A stretch of 64,000 bases of DNA from assembly GCF_004122165.1 (NCBI RefSeq), contig NZ_SBKO01000003.1:124001-188000 (forward strand), read 5' to 3'. Under the pieces are notes generated by a model, which was given only the letters and a program-made list of their open reading frames with translations, was not told the origin of the DNA and searched no databases. Positions 1-7,698 of the stretch are shown piece after piece (the first letter of the stretch is position 1; every line of letters starts with the position of its first letter). The DNA is from Flavobacterium amnicola (GTDB lineage Bacteria; Bacteroidota; Bacteroidia; Flavobacteriales; Flavobacteriaceae). The position numbers were made by a program, and so were the translations under genes.

Positions 1-149
1 TTATGTAAATTCTTATCTATAATTTGATATTCATACAAATACGAACTGTTATCGGAAATGATATAAAGCGAATCGTTATAGTGTAGAATGCCACTGGCAG
101 AACCAATTCCTTTGAGAGTAAGGTAAGCTAAAAGTTGAAATTTTTCCAT
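1..149 (-). CDS. Partial hypothetical protein, possible beta-propeller (N-terminus only)
   Basis: An open frame starts at the ATG at 147-149 and runs off the left edge after 49 codons, so only the N-terminus is visible. It begins MEKFQLLAYLTLKGIGSASG and continues with short alternating hydrophobic stretches (LYIISDNSSYLYEYQI) like the blades of six-bladed propeller proteins; it resembles Flavobacterium proteins annotated DUF6929, but this is from memory and uncertain. No signal peptide is seen. It is divergent from the PPK2 gene, with only 37 bp between the starts and a -7-like motif in that gap. Confidence 0.5.
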   Translation of the reverse strand, partial: MEKFQLLAYLTLKGIGSASGILHYNDSLYIISDNSSYLYEYQIIDKNLH

Positions 150-168
150 ATATTTACTATTCTACTAA

Positions 169-176
169 CAAATATA
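169..176 (-). promoter_or_regulatory. Putative -7 element for the partial leftmost gene
   Basis: On the minus strand this reads TATATTTG, a match to the Bacteroidota -7 consensus TAnnTTTG, 19 nt before the ATG at 149. No clear -33 element was found, so this is a motif match only. Confidence 0.35.
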
Positions 177-186
177 AATCAAAACT

Positions 187-1062
187 ATGGCTGTTTTTAA
201 TCCAGACGATTTTAAAATTACCAAATCTTTTCAGTTGAAAGATTTTCCGACAGAATTGGACAACGATTTGAAAGACAAAGCAAAAGAAATTTTATTGGAT
301 GAAGTTCAAAAGCCCTTGAGTGAATGGCAAGACGTTATGTATGCCCACAACCGCTATGGCGTACTTATTTGTTTGCAAGGGATGGACACTTCGGGAAAAG
401 ACAGTTTGATTCGTGAAGTTTTCAAAGAATTTAATCCACGTGGGGTATTGGTACATAGTTTTAAAACACCTAATTCAACGGAATTGGAGCACGATTATTT
501 GTGGCGTCATTATTTGGCTTTACCTGAAAAAGGGAAGTTTGCCGTTTTTAATCGAACACATTATGAAAATGTACTGGTGACTCGTGTACATCCGGAATAT
601 ATTTTGAATGAAAATTTACCTGGAATCGAAAAAGTAGAAGACATTACACCGCAATTTTGGGAAAACCGTTTTGAGCAAATCAATAATTTTGAAAAGCACA
701 TTACACAAAACGGCACGATTATTTTAAAATTTTTCTTTTACATGAGTAAAGAAGAACAACGCAAACGTTTGTTACGTCGCTTGGAAGAAGCCGAACATCA
801 TTGGAAATTTTCGCCTGGCGATTTAAAAGAACGCGAACGTTGGGACGATTATATGAACTACTACGAAGAAGCCATTAATAAAACGTCCAAACCAAACGCA
901 CCATGGTTTATCATTCCTGCTGATGACAAAGAAATGGCGCGCTATATGGTAGGAAAAATTATTTGGGAAGAAATGCAAAAATATACCGATGTCAAAGAAC
1001 CGGAATTAGACGAAAAAGTAAAAGCCAATTTTGCAGAATTTAAGAAACAATTGGAAGGTTAA
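187..1062 (+). CDS. ppk2: Polyphosphate kinase 2 family (PPK2), nucleotide phosphotransferase
   Basis: A 291-residue cytosolic kinase expected to transfer phosphate between polyphosphate and nucleotides. The Walker A loop GMDTSGK lies at residues 65-71, the Walker-B-like block FNRTHYENVLVTRVHP at 121-136, and the lid region with WKFSPGDLKERERW follows in the C-terminal third. The length and these blocks resemble the class III enzymes of Cytophagia (AMP and ADP acceptors), but the class cannot be fixed by eye. It stands alone; its stop overlaps by 4 bp the convergent gene at 1059. The ATG follows an AT-rich leader. Family assignment is firm, substrate class is inferred. Confidence 0.93.
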   Translation: MAVFNPDDFKITKSFQLKDFPTELDNDLKDKAKEILLDEVQKPLSEWQDVMYAHNRYGVLICLQGMDTSGKDSLIREVFKEFNPRGVLVHSFKTPNSTELEHDYLWRHYLALPEKGKFAVFNRTHYENVLVTRVHPEYILNENLPGIEKVEDITPQFWENRFEQINNFEKHITQNGTIILKFFFYMSKEEQRKRLLRRLEEAEHHWKFSPGDLKERERWDDYMNYYEEAINKTSKPNAPWFIIPADDKEMARYMVGKIIWEEMQKYTDVKEPELDEKVKANFAEFKKQLEG

Positions 1063-1532
1063 AGTTTGTAACCATAAGCCAATCGCAAGGCGAATTGTCC
1101 GGTATCGAATTTTTGCAAGTTTTCATAGCGTAAACTAATATCGATGTGTTTGGTGGCGATGCCAATTCCTGGATTCCAAAGGGGAGAAATACCCATTCCG
1201 GTAGTACTAAAGCCAGCGCCAATTTCGCCTAAAACATACACTTGTTCTCCTATATGGGATTTGAAACCTACTTTTGCTGGTACATATGCCAAATCGGGAA
1301 GTTCATTGCTGAAAAAATGGGTATAACCGGTGGTTCCAATTAAAGAAGTCTTTAAAGTGATATCATATTGAAAGCGTCCGTCTATGCCAACAGCCCCTGA
1401 ATAATTATTCATAGTGATGCCACCACTAATGCCATAGCCAAGACGCATATCACCTACTTTTTTTTGTCCGAAGACGGTTGTTGTTGCTAAAATGAAGAGG
1501 ATTAAGAATAAAGACTTTCCTTTAGAATTCAT
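1059..1532 (-). CDS. Exported small beta-barrel-like protein, function unknown
   Basis: A 157-residue protein with a signal peptide ending near TTVFGQ (residue 22-23), followed by alternating hydrophobic/polar strands, many Gly and aromatic residues, and a C-terminus ending LRLAYGYKL. This is the look of an eight-stranded outer-membrane barrel of the kind often annotated as outer membrane beta-barrel protein. It is transcribed convergently with ppk2 and divergently from the MATE gene, so no operon partner suggests a role. Secretion is well supported; membrane-barrel topology is an inference. Confidence 0.7.
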   Translation of the reverse strand: MNSKGKSLFLILFILATTTVFGQKKVGDMRLGYGISGGITMNNYSGAVGIDGRFQYDITLKTSLIGTTGYTHFFSNELPDLAYVPAKVGFKSHIGEQVYVLGEIGAGFSTTGMGISPLWNPGIGIATKHIDISLRYENLQKFDTGQFALRLAYGYKL

Positions 1533-1586
1533 ATTTTTATTGATTTAAAGTGTTTTTATTTAACTCGGAATCCTTGTTAATTATTG

Positions 1587-1594
1587 TATTTTTG
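1587..1594 (+). promoter_or_regulatory. Putative -7 element of the MATE transporter gene
   Basis: TATTTTTG matches TAnnTTTG and ends 14 nt before the ATG at 1609, implying a very short 5' leader. This spacing recurs at several other genes in the window. Confidence 0.45.
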
Positions 1595-1608
1595 TCAAAA
1601 TTTCTAAA

Positions 1609-2991
1609 ATGAAACTTTCTACTTATACTCGAGAATTCAAAGAGAATATTCAACTGGCATATCCTATTATATTGGGAATGTTGGGGCATACGCTTGTGGG
1701 TATTGTAGATAATGTTATGGTTGGTAAATTGGGAGCTACCGAGTTAGCGGCGGCGTCTTTGGCCAATAGTTTTGTGTTTATTGGAATGTCACTTGGAATT
1801 GGTTTCTCGACAGCGATTACACCGCTTATTGCAGAAGCTGATGGTGAAAATAGCTTGGTGAAAGGACGAAGCGTGTTTCATCACGGATTGGTTTTGTGTA
1901 CGATATTAGGATTTTCGTTATTCGGATTAATTTACATAGCGAAGCCTTTGATTGTGTATATGGGACAGCCGAAGGAAGTAGTAGCATTAGCAAAACCCTT
2001 TCTAGATTTAGTTGCTTTTTCTTTAATTCCACTGATTATTTTTCAAGGATACAAACAGTTTGCCGATGGAAAAGGGGAGACCAAATACGCCATGTGGGCA
2101 AATCTACTTTGTAATGTGGTGCATTTACTATTGAATATTGTTTTGATTTACGGGGTTTGGATTTTTCCTAAAATGGGCATGATGGGAGCTGCAGTAGGAA
2201 CGGTTATTTCACGTTGTATCATGTTGATTTATATTCATTTTGCTTTAAAATCGAAAGCTAAATTTCAACCCTATTTTGACGGATTTAGTTTGAAAGGAAT
2301 AGGGAAATCAATGACGCAAAAAATTATCAGTTTGGGATTGCCTTCGGCGATGCAAATGTTTTTTGAAGTGGCTTTGTTTACAGGAGCTATCTGGTTGTGT
2401 GGTACCATTGGAAAAACCAGTCAGGCCGCCAATCAAATTGCATTAACATTGGCAACATTCACTTTCATGTTTGTGTTGGGCTTAAGTGTGGCTGGAACGA
2501 TTAGAATCGGAAATCAAAAAGGAATTGGCGATTTTATTAAGTTGCGAATTGTAGCACGTTCTATCTTTTTGTTAGCCATAATTGTGCAAGGAACTTTCGC
2601 TTTGTTATTTGTTCTATTGCACAATATATTACCGGAATTGTTCGTCAATACCGAAAATGTTTTACAGTTAAAAGACAATGCAGAAGTGATATCAATTGCT
2701 TCTAATTTGATGATCATTGCGGCTATTTTTCAAATTTCTGACGGCGTACAAGTAGTCGTTTTAGGAGCTTTACGCGGCATTCAAGATGTAAAAATTCCGA
2801 TGTATATTACTTTTGTAGCCTATTGGGTTGTAGGATTTCCTATTTCAATTTATCTAGGCAACAAAGCACGAATGGGAGCAATCGGGGTTTGGATTGGCTT
2901 GCTTGCCGGTTTAACGGTTGCCGCACTTTTTTTGTATCTTCGCTTCAATAAATTATCAAAAAAACTAATAGTTCATCATCATTTAGATTAG
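1609..2991 (+). CDS. MATE family multidrug/toxin efflux transporter
   Basis: A 460-residue inner-membrane protein with about twelve hydrophobic segments arranged as two homologous halves, the size and layout of MATE (multi antimicrobial extrusion) cation antiporters. The N-terminal half has the family-typical GHTLVGIVDNVMVGKLGATE region (about residues 26-45), where substrates and the coupling cation pass. The second half begins near residue 225. Substrates cannot be predicted. The gene is monocistronic or leads into the small acidic gene 41 bp downstream. The ATG at 1609 is supported by a -7 motif 14 nt upstream. Confidence 0.93.
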   Translation: MKLSTYTREFKENIQLAYPIILGMLGHTLVGIVDNVMVGKLGATELAAASLANSFVFIGMSLGIGFSTAITPLIAEADGENSLVKGRSVFHHGLVLCTILGFSLFGLIYIAKPLIVYMGQPKEVVALAKPFLDLVAFSLIPLIIFQGYKQFADGKGETKYAMWANLLCNVVHLLLNIVLIYGVWIFPKMGMMGAAVGTVISRCIMLIYIHFALKSKAKFQPYFDGFSLKGIGKSMTQKIISLGLPSAMQMFFEVALFTGAIWLCGTIGKTSQAANQIALTLATFTFMFVLGLSVAGTIRIGNQKGIGDFIKLRIVARSIFLLAIIVQGTFALLFVLLHNILPELFVNTENVLQLKDNAEVISIASNLMIIAAIFQISDGVQVVVLGALRGIQDVKIPMYITFVAYWVVGFPISIYLGNKARMGAIGVWIGLLAGLTVAALFLYLRFNKLSKKLIVHHHLD

Positions 2992-3032
2992 GAATTTTAT
3001 CCTAATTACTTAATCTTAAATCCTTATAATAT

Positions 3033-3260
3033 ATGGAATTACCAAAATTCGTTTTAGCAGACAACTCTGATTTTCCCGATGATATTTTTATCATTCATTT
3101 AGAATACCCACGTTTTTTAATTAATTTGAAAGATGATTCGGTTGAATTTATCGAAGAATTAGATGACGAAGACGAACACGAAATGGAAGCTGAAATGGAA
3201 CATTTAATTACATTGGCAGGCGAATTCTATGATCGCGAAATGGAACGATACGAAGAGTAA
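3033..3260 (+). CDS. Small acidic conserved hypothetical protein
   Basis: A 75-residue protein with no signal peptide or membrane segment. The first half (LPKFVLADNSDFPDDIFIIH) looks folded with two beta strands; the second half is strongly acidic (EELDDEDEHEMEAEMEH) and probably helical. I do not recognise a function; similar short acidic proteins are annotated as hypothetical in Flavobacteriia. It lies 41 bp after the MATE gene on the same strand and is followed by a hairpin terminator, so it may be cotranscribed with the transporter. Confidence 0.75.
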   Translation: MELPKFVLADNSDFPDDIFIIHLEYPRFLINLKDDSVEFIEELDDEDEHEMEAEMEHLITLAGEFYDREMERYEE

Positions 3261-3283
3261 TTTTTTATATTCTATTAAAGTAC

Positions 3284-3318
3284 AAAGAGTTAGGGTTAAA
3301 AACTTTAACTCTTTTTTT
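3284..3318 (+). terminator. Rho-independent terminator after the acidic small gene
   Basis: AAAGAGTTA (3284-3292) pairs perfectly with TAACTCTTT (3306-3314) and is followed by a T run. It separates the MATE/acidic gene pair from the TetR unit. Confidence 0.75.
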
Positions 3319-3331
3319 AGAAATTATTTTA

Positions 3332-3345
3332 ATACCAATCGGTAT
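3332..3345. promoter_or_regulatory. Putative TetR operator 1 (autoregulatory)
   Basis: ATACC-AATC-GGTAT is a perfect 5-bp inverted repeat with a 4-bp spacer, placed immediately upstream of the -7-like TACCTTTG at 3352-3359, where a bound repressor would block RNA polymerase. The same palindrome (different spacer) recurs at 3990-4003 after the regulator gene. Repeated arms and position make it the likely binding site of the adjacent TetR protein. Confidence 0.7.
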
Positions 3346-3351
3346 TTTTTA

Positions 3352-3359
3352 TACCTTTG
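3352..3359 (+). promoter_or_regulatory. Putative -7 element of the tetR-type gene
   Basis: TACCTTTG matches TAnnTTTG, 21 nt before the ATG at 3381. The operator palindrome at 3332-3345 lies just upstream, in the spacer between the -33 and -7 positions. Confidence 0.5.
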
Positions 3360-3380
3360 TGCTTTACAGCGTAAGTTAAA

Positions 3381-3971
3381 ATGTCAAAAGCAGATCGTAC
3401 CAAGCAATATATAATAGAAAAAACAGCTTGCATATTCAATACCAAAGGATATGCAGGGACTTCTATTAATGATTTGATTGAGGCAACTGGATTGACTAAA
3501 GGTAGTATTTACGGTAATTTCGAAAATAAAGATCAGGTGGCTTTGGCTGCTTTTGATTACAATTTTGAACGTTTGGTGTTATACATTAGAAGTAAAATGG
3601 ACGCTAAAGAGACTGTGGTTGAGAAGTTATTAGTCTACCCGGAAACGTACCGAAATTTTTTGACGAATCCCATTTTGATTTCTGGTTGTCCAGTTACAAA
3701 TACATCAACTGAGGCCGATGATACGCACCCATTACTACGAGATAAAGTAGAAGGGGCTTATAATTTTTGGAAAAATTCTCTTGAAAATCATATTAATAAC
3801 GGAATTAGTAGCGGTGAAATAAAGTCAGATTTGAATATTAATGAATTCATTTCTGTGTTTATTTCGATTATGCAAGGGGGTATTTTACAAGCCAAAGTGA
3901 CAAAAAAAATGAATTCTCTTAATTCTTCAATGGATTATCTGGAACGTTACGTACTTTCTATAAAAAAGTAA
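3381..3971 (+). CDS. TetR/AcrR family transcriptional regulator
   Basis: A 196-residue DNA-binding repressor. The N-terminal helix-turn-helix covers about residues 8-55, with the typical recognition region LTKGSIYGNFENKDQVALAA at about 38-57. The C-terminal domain is a ligand-binding helical bundle resembling the TetR_C_11/LmrA-type group. It is flanked by two copies of the palindrome ATACC-N4-GGTAT, one before itself and one before the thioesterase gene, which points to autoregulation and control of the downstream pair. The inducing ligand is unknown; with a thioesterase target, an acyl compound is a guess. Confidence 0.92.
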   Translation: MSKADRTKQYIIEKTACIFNTKGYAGTSINDLIEATGLTKGSIYGNFENKDQVALAAFDYNFERLVLYIRSKMDAKETVVEKLLVYPETYRNFLTNPILISGCPVTNTSTEADDTHPLLRDKVEGAYNFWKNSLENHINNGISSGEIKSDLNINEFISVFISIMQGGILQAKVTKKMNSLNSSMDYLERYVLSIKK

Positions 3972-3989
3972 AAAAATTTACAAAAAAAT

Positions 3990-4003
3990 ATACCATTTGG
4001 TAT
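3990..4003. promoter_or_regulatory. Putative TetR operator 2 (before thioesterase gene)
   Basis: ATACC-ATTT-GGTAT repeats the arms of operator 1 and, like it, is followed by a TTTTTTAT tract. It lies 20 bp before the thioesterase start, so a bound TetR dimer would block transcription of the thioesterase and beta-propeller genes. Confidence 0.7.
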
Positions 4004-4022
4004 TTTTTATAAATATAATGGA

Positions 4023-4529
4023 ATGAAAGAATTGGATAAAATAATCGAAAGTAAAGTCAAAATTAGATTTCCGGATTGTGATCCGTTCAATCATTTGAAT
4101 AATTCCAAATACATTGATTACATTATCAATGCAAGAGAAGACCAGCTTTTAGAATCGTATGATTTTGACGTTCATAAAATAGTCAGAGAGCAAGGACTAG
4201 GCTGGGTCGTGGCACAAAATCAAATTGCTTATTTATATCCTGCCACTTTAATGGAGACGGTTGTGATTCAATCGCAATTAATAAGCTTTACCGACAAATC
4301 TCTTGTGGTCGAAGCCATAATGTGGGATGAAAATAAAACAAATGTAAAAGCGGTATTGTGGACCAAATTGGTGCATTACGATTTAAAAATTAACCGAAGT
4401 ACAATACATTCTGAGGCGTTAATAGCATTTTTCAAACAAGTTGAAAATCCACTACCTAAGGCATTTTCATTTGAAGAACGATTGGAAAATTTAAAATTAT
4501 CACTGAGAATAACCCCAAGTAAAAATTAA
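4023..4529 (+). CDS. Acyl-CoA thioesterase-like hotdog-fold protein
   Basis: A 168-residue cytosolic protein of the 4-hydroxybenzoyl-CoA thioesterase (4HBT) type. The signature RFPDCDPFNHLNNSKYIDYI (about residues 15-34) contains the Asp-Asn/His active-site region and start of the central hotdog helix. Later strands (LYPATLMETVVIQSQL, KAVLWTKLVHYDL) fit the sheet. It would hydrolyse an acyl-CoA or related thioester; the acyl group is unknown. It follows TetR operator 2 and leads into the beta-propeller gene 15 bp downstream, so both are probably under TetR control. Confidence 0.85.
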   Translation: MKELDKIIESKVKIRFPDCDPFNHLNNSKYIDYIINAREDQLLESYDFDVHKIVREQGLGWVVAQNQIAYLYPATLMETVVIQSQLISFTDKSLVVEAIMWDENKTNVKAVLWTKLVHYDLKINRSTIHSEALIAFFKQVENPLPKAFSFEERLENLKLSLRITPSKN

Positions 4530-4544
4530 TAAACACAAAATGTA

Positions 4545-5438
4545 ATGAGAGAAATGAGAAAAATTTATGCAGTTTTAACTGCTGTTTTAGGAATTGGTGC
4601 TGTAAATGCGCAAAGCATAAAAACGGTACGTGGTTTTCATCATATTGAAAGCGTAGTAAGTCATGATGATCATCTTTTTATTGCCGATATTGGTGTGACT
4701 TTAAGTCCAAAAGACAAAGATGGAGACGGTAAAATCTTGAAATTAGATAAAGAAGGGAAAATTGTTAATCCTTATTTTGTTAGAGAAACATTACATGCTC
4801 CTAAAGGGCTAGCAGTAGATGGAAATGTATTGTTTTTAACGGATATTGATAAAGTAATGGCTTTTGATGTCAATACAGGAGATAAATTATACGACATTGA
4901 CTTTAATGGGAAAACGTCATTTTTGAATGATATTGCGGTATTCGATAAAAATACACTTTATGTTTCGGCAACCGATGTAAGCAAACTTTTTAAAGTAGAT
5001 TTGGCCAGCAAAACATTCTCAGAAGTTGTAATTGAAAAAGAAGTACCAGGTGTTAACGGATTGTATGTGGATAAAGCAGCGTCTCGTTTATACGTAAATG
5101 GTTTCGGAACCAACGGAAGTCAAAACGGAATCATTGGATACATTAATTTGAATGACAACAAATTCACACAAATTACTTCCATTGAAGGGTATTACGATGG
5201 GATTCATATTTATGAAGGCGTAGTTTATTTTTCGAATTGGATGGCTTTTGAGAAAAAAGGAATTTTAGCTACAATGACACTGGCAGATAATAAAATTGGT
5301 GTTTTCAAAATGGATGATTTTATCAATGGACCAGCTGATTTTACCGTTTTTAAAAATAAATTAGTAGTGCCTGGAATGGCAGACGGAACCTTAAACTTTA
5401 TCTCAATTCCTTCAAAAGAATCGTTATATATCCACTAA
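4545..5438 (+). CDS. Exported SMP-30/NHL-like beta-propeller protein
   Basis: A 297-residue protein, or 294 if it starts at the second ATG (4554), which gives a cleaner signal peptide MRKIYAVLTAVLGIGAVNAQ. The mature part is made of repeated blades (HLFIADIGVTL, VLFLTDIDKVMAFDV, TLYVSATDVSKLFKVDL, RLYVNGFGT, VVYFSNWMA), typical of SMP-30/gluconolactonase-like propellers. A DKDGDGK stretch near residue 54-60 looks like a Ca-binding loop. Periplasmic location is likely. It lies 15 bp after the thioesterase gene in the TetR-controlled unit. Substrate unknown. Confidence 0.8.
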   Translation: MREMRKIYAVLTAVLGIGAVNAQSIKTVRGFHHIESVVSHDDHLFIADIGVTLSPKDKDGDGKILKLDKEGKIVNPYFVRETLHAPKGLAVDGNVLFLTDIDKVMAFDVNTGDKLYDIDFNGKTSFLNDIAVFDKNTLYVSATDVSKLFKVDLASKTFSEVVIEKEVPGVNGLYVDKAASRLYVNGFGTNGSQNGIIGYINLNDNKFTQITSIEGYYDGIHIYEGVVYFSNWMAFEKKGILATMTLADNKIGVFKMDDFINGPADFTVFKNKLVVPGMADGTLNFISIPSKESLYIH

Positions 5439-5453
5439 AAAATCAAAAGGATA

Positions 5454-6536
5454 TTATTTAAAATATTTTTTTAGTAACAAAAAAGCAGCAGCAAACGGTG
5501 AAATTTCATTGGTTGACACTGCTTTTTTGTTTTCTTCCAATAATTGAATAATCTCAGGATTGTTATAAAAGTTATTTTTCAATTGGTCATTAATTGTTTC
5601 CATTAACCAATACTGATTCTGATTGGCTCTTTTGGTATTGAAATAGTTATTTTCTTTAGTCAAATGGAAATATTCCTCAATGATCTTCCAAACCGAATCA
5701 ATGCCTTCTTTTTCAATAGCACTACAAGTAGTGACCGTTGGAGACCAACCCGAATTCTTCATAGGAAATAAATGCAAAGCTCTATTGTATTCGGTTTTCG
5801 CCAATTTGGCTTTCGTAATATTATCGCCATCGGCTTTATTGATCACAATCAAATCGGCCATTTCCATGATCCCGCGTTTAATTCCTTGCAGTTCATCTCC
5901 AGCACCAGCCAAATTTAAAAGTAAAAAGAAATCCACCATACTGTGCACAGCCGTTTCACTTTGACCCACACCCACCGTTTCAATTAAAATGGTATCGAAC
6001 CCACAGGCTTCACACAACATAATACTTTCACGCGTTTTTCGAGCCACACCACCCAAACTCTCTCCGGAAGCACTCGGACGTATAAAAGCATTTTCATCCT
6101 TTACCAATTCTTCCATTCGGGTTTTATCCCCCAAAATACTACCATGTGAAATCGAACTACTCGGATCCACCGCCAAAACAGCCACTTTTTTTCCAAGTGA
6201 AGTCAAATATTTTCCAAAAGCTTCAATAAACGTACTTTTCCCAACACCGGGAACACCAGTAATTCCAATTCGAACCGATTTATTAGCATGTGGTAAACAA
6301 CCTTGAATGACCTCATTGGCTTTTTCTAAATGTTCCGGATTTGTGCTTTCAACTAATGTAATGGCGCGACTCAAAGCCGTTTTATCTCCGTTTAAAATAG
6401 CAGTAATTAATTCGTTTGCAGAAGGTTGCCGCTTTCTAAAATGTTGAATTTGAACCACAGATTTCGCACTAATGCTATCGGGTTGCTCGATGCCATCGTT
6501 TTCTTTTAAGGCCGATTTTTTAGAATTCTGGTTCAA
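5454..6536 (-). CDS. meaB: Methylmalonyl-CoA mutase-associated GTPase MeaB
   Basis: A 360-residue G3E-type P-loop GTPase that guards adenosylcobalamin loading and repair of methylmalonyl-CoA mutase. The Walker A GVPGVGKS lies at residues 94-101, VDPSSSISHGSILGDKTRM follows at about 123-141, the ETVGVGQSE switch region at about 186-194, and the NKADG specificity motif at about 233-237. No mutase genes are in this window, but a cobalamin adenosyltransferase lies at 14.9 kb. The predicted start is a TTG at 6534-6536; no ATG lies nearby, so the exact N-terminus is uncertain. The tail before residue 40 is low-complexity and not conserved. Confidence 0.93.
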   Translation of the reverse strand: MNQNSKKSALKENDGIEQPDSISAKSVVQIQHFRKRQPSANELITAILNGDKTALSRAITLVESTNPEHLEKANEVIQGCLPHANKSVRIGITGVPGVGKSTFIEAFGKYLTSLGKKVAVLAVDPSSSISHGSILGDKTRMEELVKDENAFIRPSASGESLGGVARKTRESIMLCEACGFDTILIETVGVGQSETAVHSMVDFFLLLNLAGAGDELQGIKRGIMEMADLIVINKADGDNITKAKLAKTEYNRALHLFPMKNSGWSPTVTTCSAIEKEGIDSVWKIIEEYFHLTKENNYFNTKRANQNQYWLMETINDQLKNNFYNNPEIIQLLEENKKAVSTNEISPFAAAFLLLKKYFK

Positions 6537-6577
6537 AGTGTATTCTTTTCTGTAAAAATAAGAATTTTTTGAAGCGA

Positions 6578-6690
6578 TTTCCCGCTATCCGCTATATCTT
6601 TTTGTTTCGGTGGCTGAGGTTCTCGTCTTTGGTGGCTGAGGTTCTCGAAGCCACCAAAACAAAAAGGATGCCGCTTTTATCGGGGCTAGG
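6578..6690. repeat. Imperfect palindromic dispersed repeat (REP-like), with hairpin insert
   Basis: The outer arms are TTTCCCGCTATCCGC (from 6578) and GCCGCTTTTATCGGGGCTAG (6670-6689), a pattern found again in diverged form at 30673-30735. Between them is an 18-bp hairpin with one mismatch (6598-6615 with 6649-6666), and inside it two direct copies of GGTGGCTGAGGTTCTCG (6609-6625, 6631-6647). Elements of this kind are scattered in Flavobacterium intergenic regions; function unknown. It fills most of the gap between meaB and the SRPBCC gene. Confidence 0.6.
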
Positions 6691-6761
6691 GGTACAACTT
6701 TGCTACAAATCTTTGCATTCCTTGTGGTTAAGTTTATTAAATTTGTTGAAATTAGATTTCA

Positions 6762-7697
6762 ATGAAAAAACAAATAGAAGCCATTTCAATTATAGTAACA
6801 ATTTTAATTACTTTTTTATTAGGGTATTTTTCAATTGAATTTTTTAAAAGTTATGGCTGGTCGGTATTTGTTTTTGCACCCGTTCTTATTGGCTTTTTGC
6901 CTTCATTTATCGTTGGTAAAGCGGATGGAATTTCAAAAAAGAAAAGCTCTAAATTGGGTTTTGTAACTCTTGCTTTTTCATGTTTGGGATTGCTATTATT
7001 TGCTTTTGAAGGAATAATTTGTATTATAATGTCATTACCAATTTTTATGTTATTGACTTGGATAGGTTCCTATTTGGGGTATTTTTTAAGTGTAAAACAA
7101 AAAATATCTAGCAGTAATATTACTATAATTTTATTATTTTTTTCATTCAGTTTTATGGGGTTTGATTATGTAAAAAAAGAACCAACATTGATTCCAGTAA
7201 CAACTACAATTGTTGTAAATTCTTCAGTAGAAAAAGTATGGAAAAATGTAGTAACTTTTAATAAGATTCCCGAACCAAAAGAATTAATTTTTAAAACTGG
7301 AATTTCTTATCCAACCGATGCCACAATAAAAGGAAAAGGGGTTGGAGCAATTCGATATTGTAATTTTACTACAGGTAGTTTTGTGGAGCCAATTACAACT
7401 TGGGATGAGCCTAATTTATTACAATTCAATGTTGTAAAACAACCAATTCCTATGAATGAATGGAATCCGTTTTGGGATATTCATCCCCCTCATTTAGATG
7501 GCTATTTTCGTTCTTACAAAGGTCAATTTAAATTAATTGAAATGACAGATAATAAAACCAAATTAGAAGGAACTACTTTTTATAAAGTAGCTATTCAACC
7601 CGAATTTTATTGGGAAGTTTGGTCAGATTTTATCATACATAGAATACATGAAAGAGTTTTAAATCATATTAAATTAGAAAGCGAAAAAAAAATATAA
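6762..7697 (+). CDS. Membrane protein with C-terminal SRPBCC (START-like) domain
   Basis: A 311-residue two-part protein. Residues 1-145 contain four to five hydrophobic helices separated by short loops. Residues 150-311 form an SRPBCC/polyketide-cyclase-like domain, starting with the typical first strand VTTTIVVNSSVEKVWKNVVT and ending with the long C-terminal helix WSDFIIHRIHERVLNHIKLE. Such domains bind hydrophobic ligands; here it is tethered to the membrane. Ligand unknown. The stop is one base from the start of the FAD-oxidase gene, so the two are cotranscribed and translationally coupled. Confidence 0.82.
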   Translation: MKKQIEAISIIVTILITFLLGYFSIEFFKSYGWSVFVFAPVLIGFLPSFIVGKADGISKKKSSKLGFVTLAFSCLGLLLFAFEGIICIIMSLPIFMLLTWIGSYLGYFLSVKQKISSSNITIILLFFSFSFMGFDYVKKEPTLIPVTTTIVVNSSVEKVWKNVVTFNKIPEPKELIFKTGISYPTDATIKGKGVGAIRYCNFTTGSFVEPITTWDEPNLLQFNVVKQPIPMNEWNPFWDIHPPHLDGYFRSYKGQFKLIEMTDNKTKLEGTTFYKVAIQPEFYWEVWSDFIIHRIHERVLNHIKLESEKKI

Positions 7698-7698
7698 A

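Noticed and set aside
5680..5964. Open frame opposite meaB (and another at 5989-6306)
   Set aside because: Both lie fully antisense inside a clear MeaB gene with all GTPase motifs; their products have no motifs or start signals.
6569..6838. Open frame of 89 codons across the repeat
   Set aside because: It is produced by the REP-like element and overlaps the SRPBCC gene start in another frame; no coding character.
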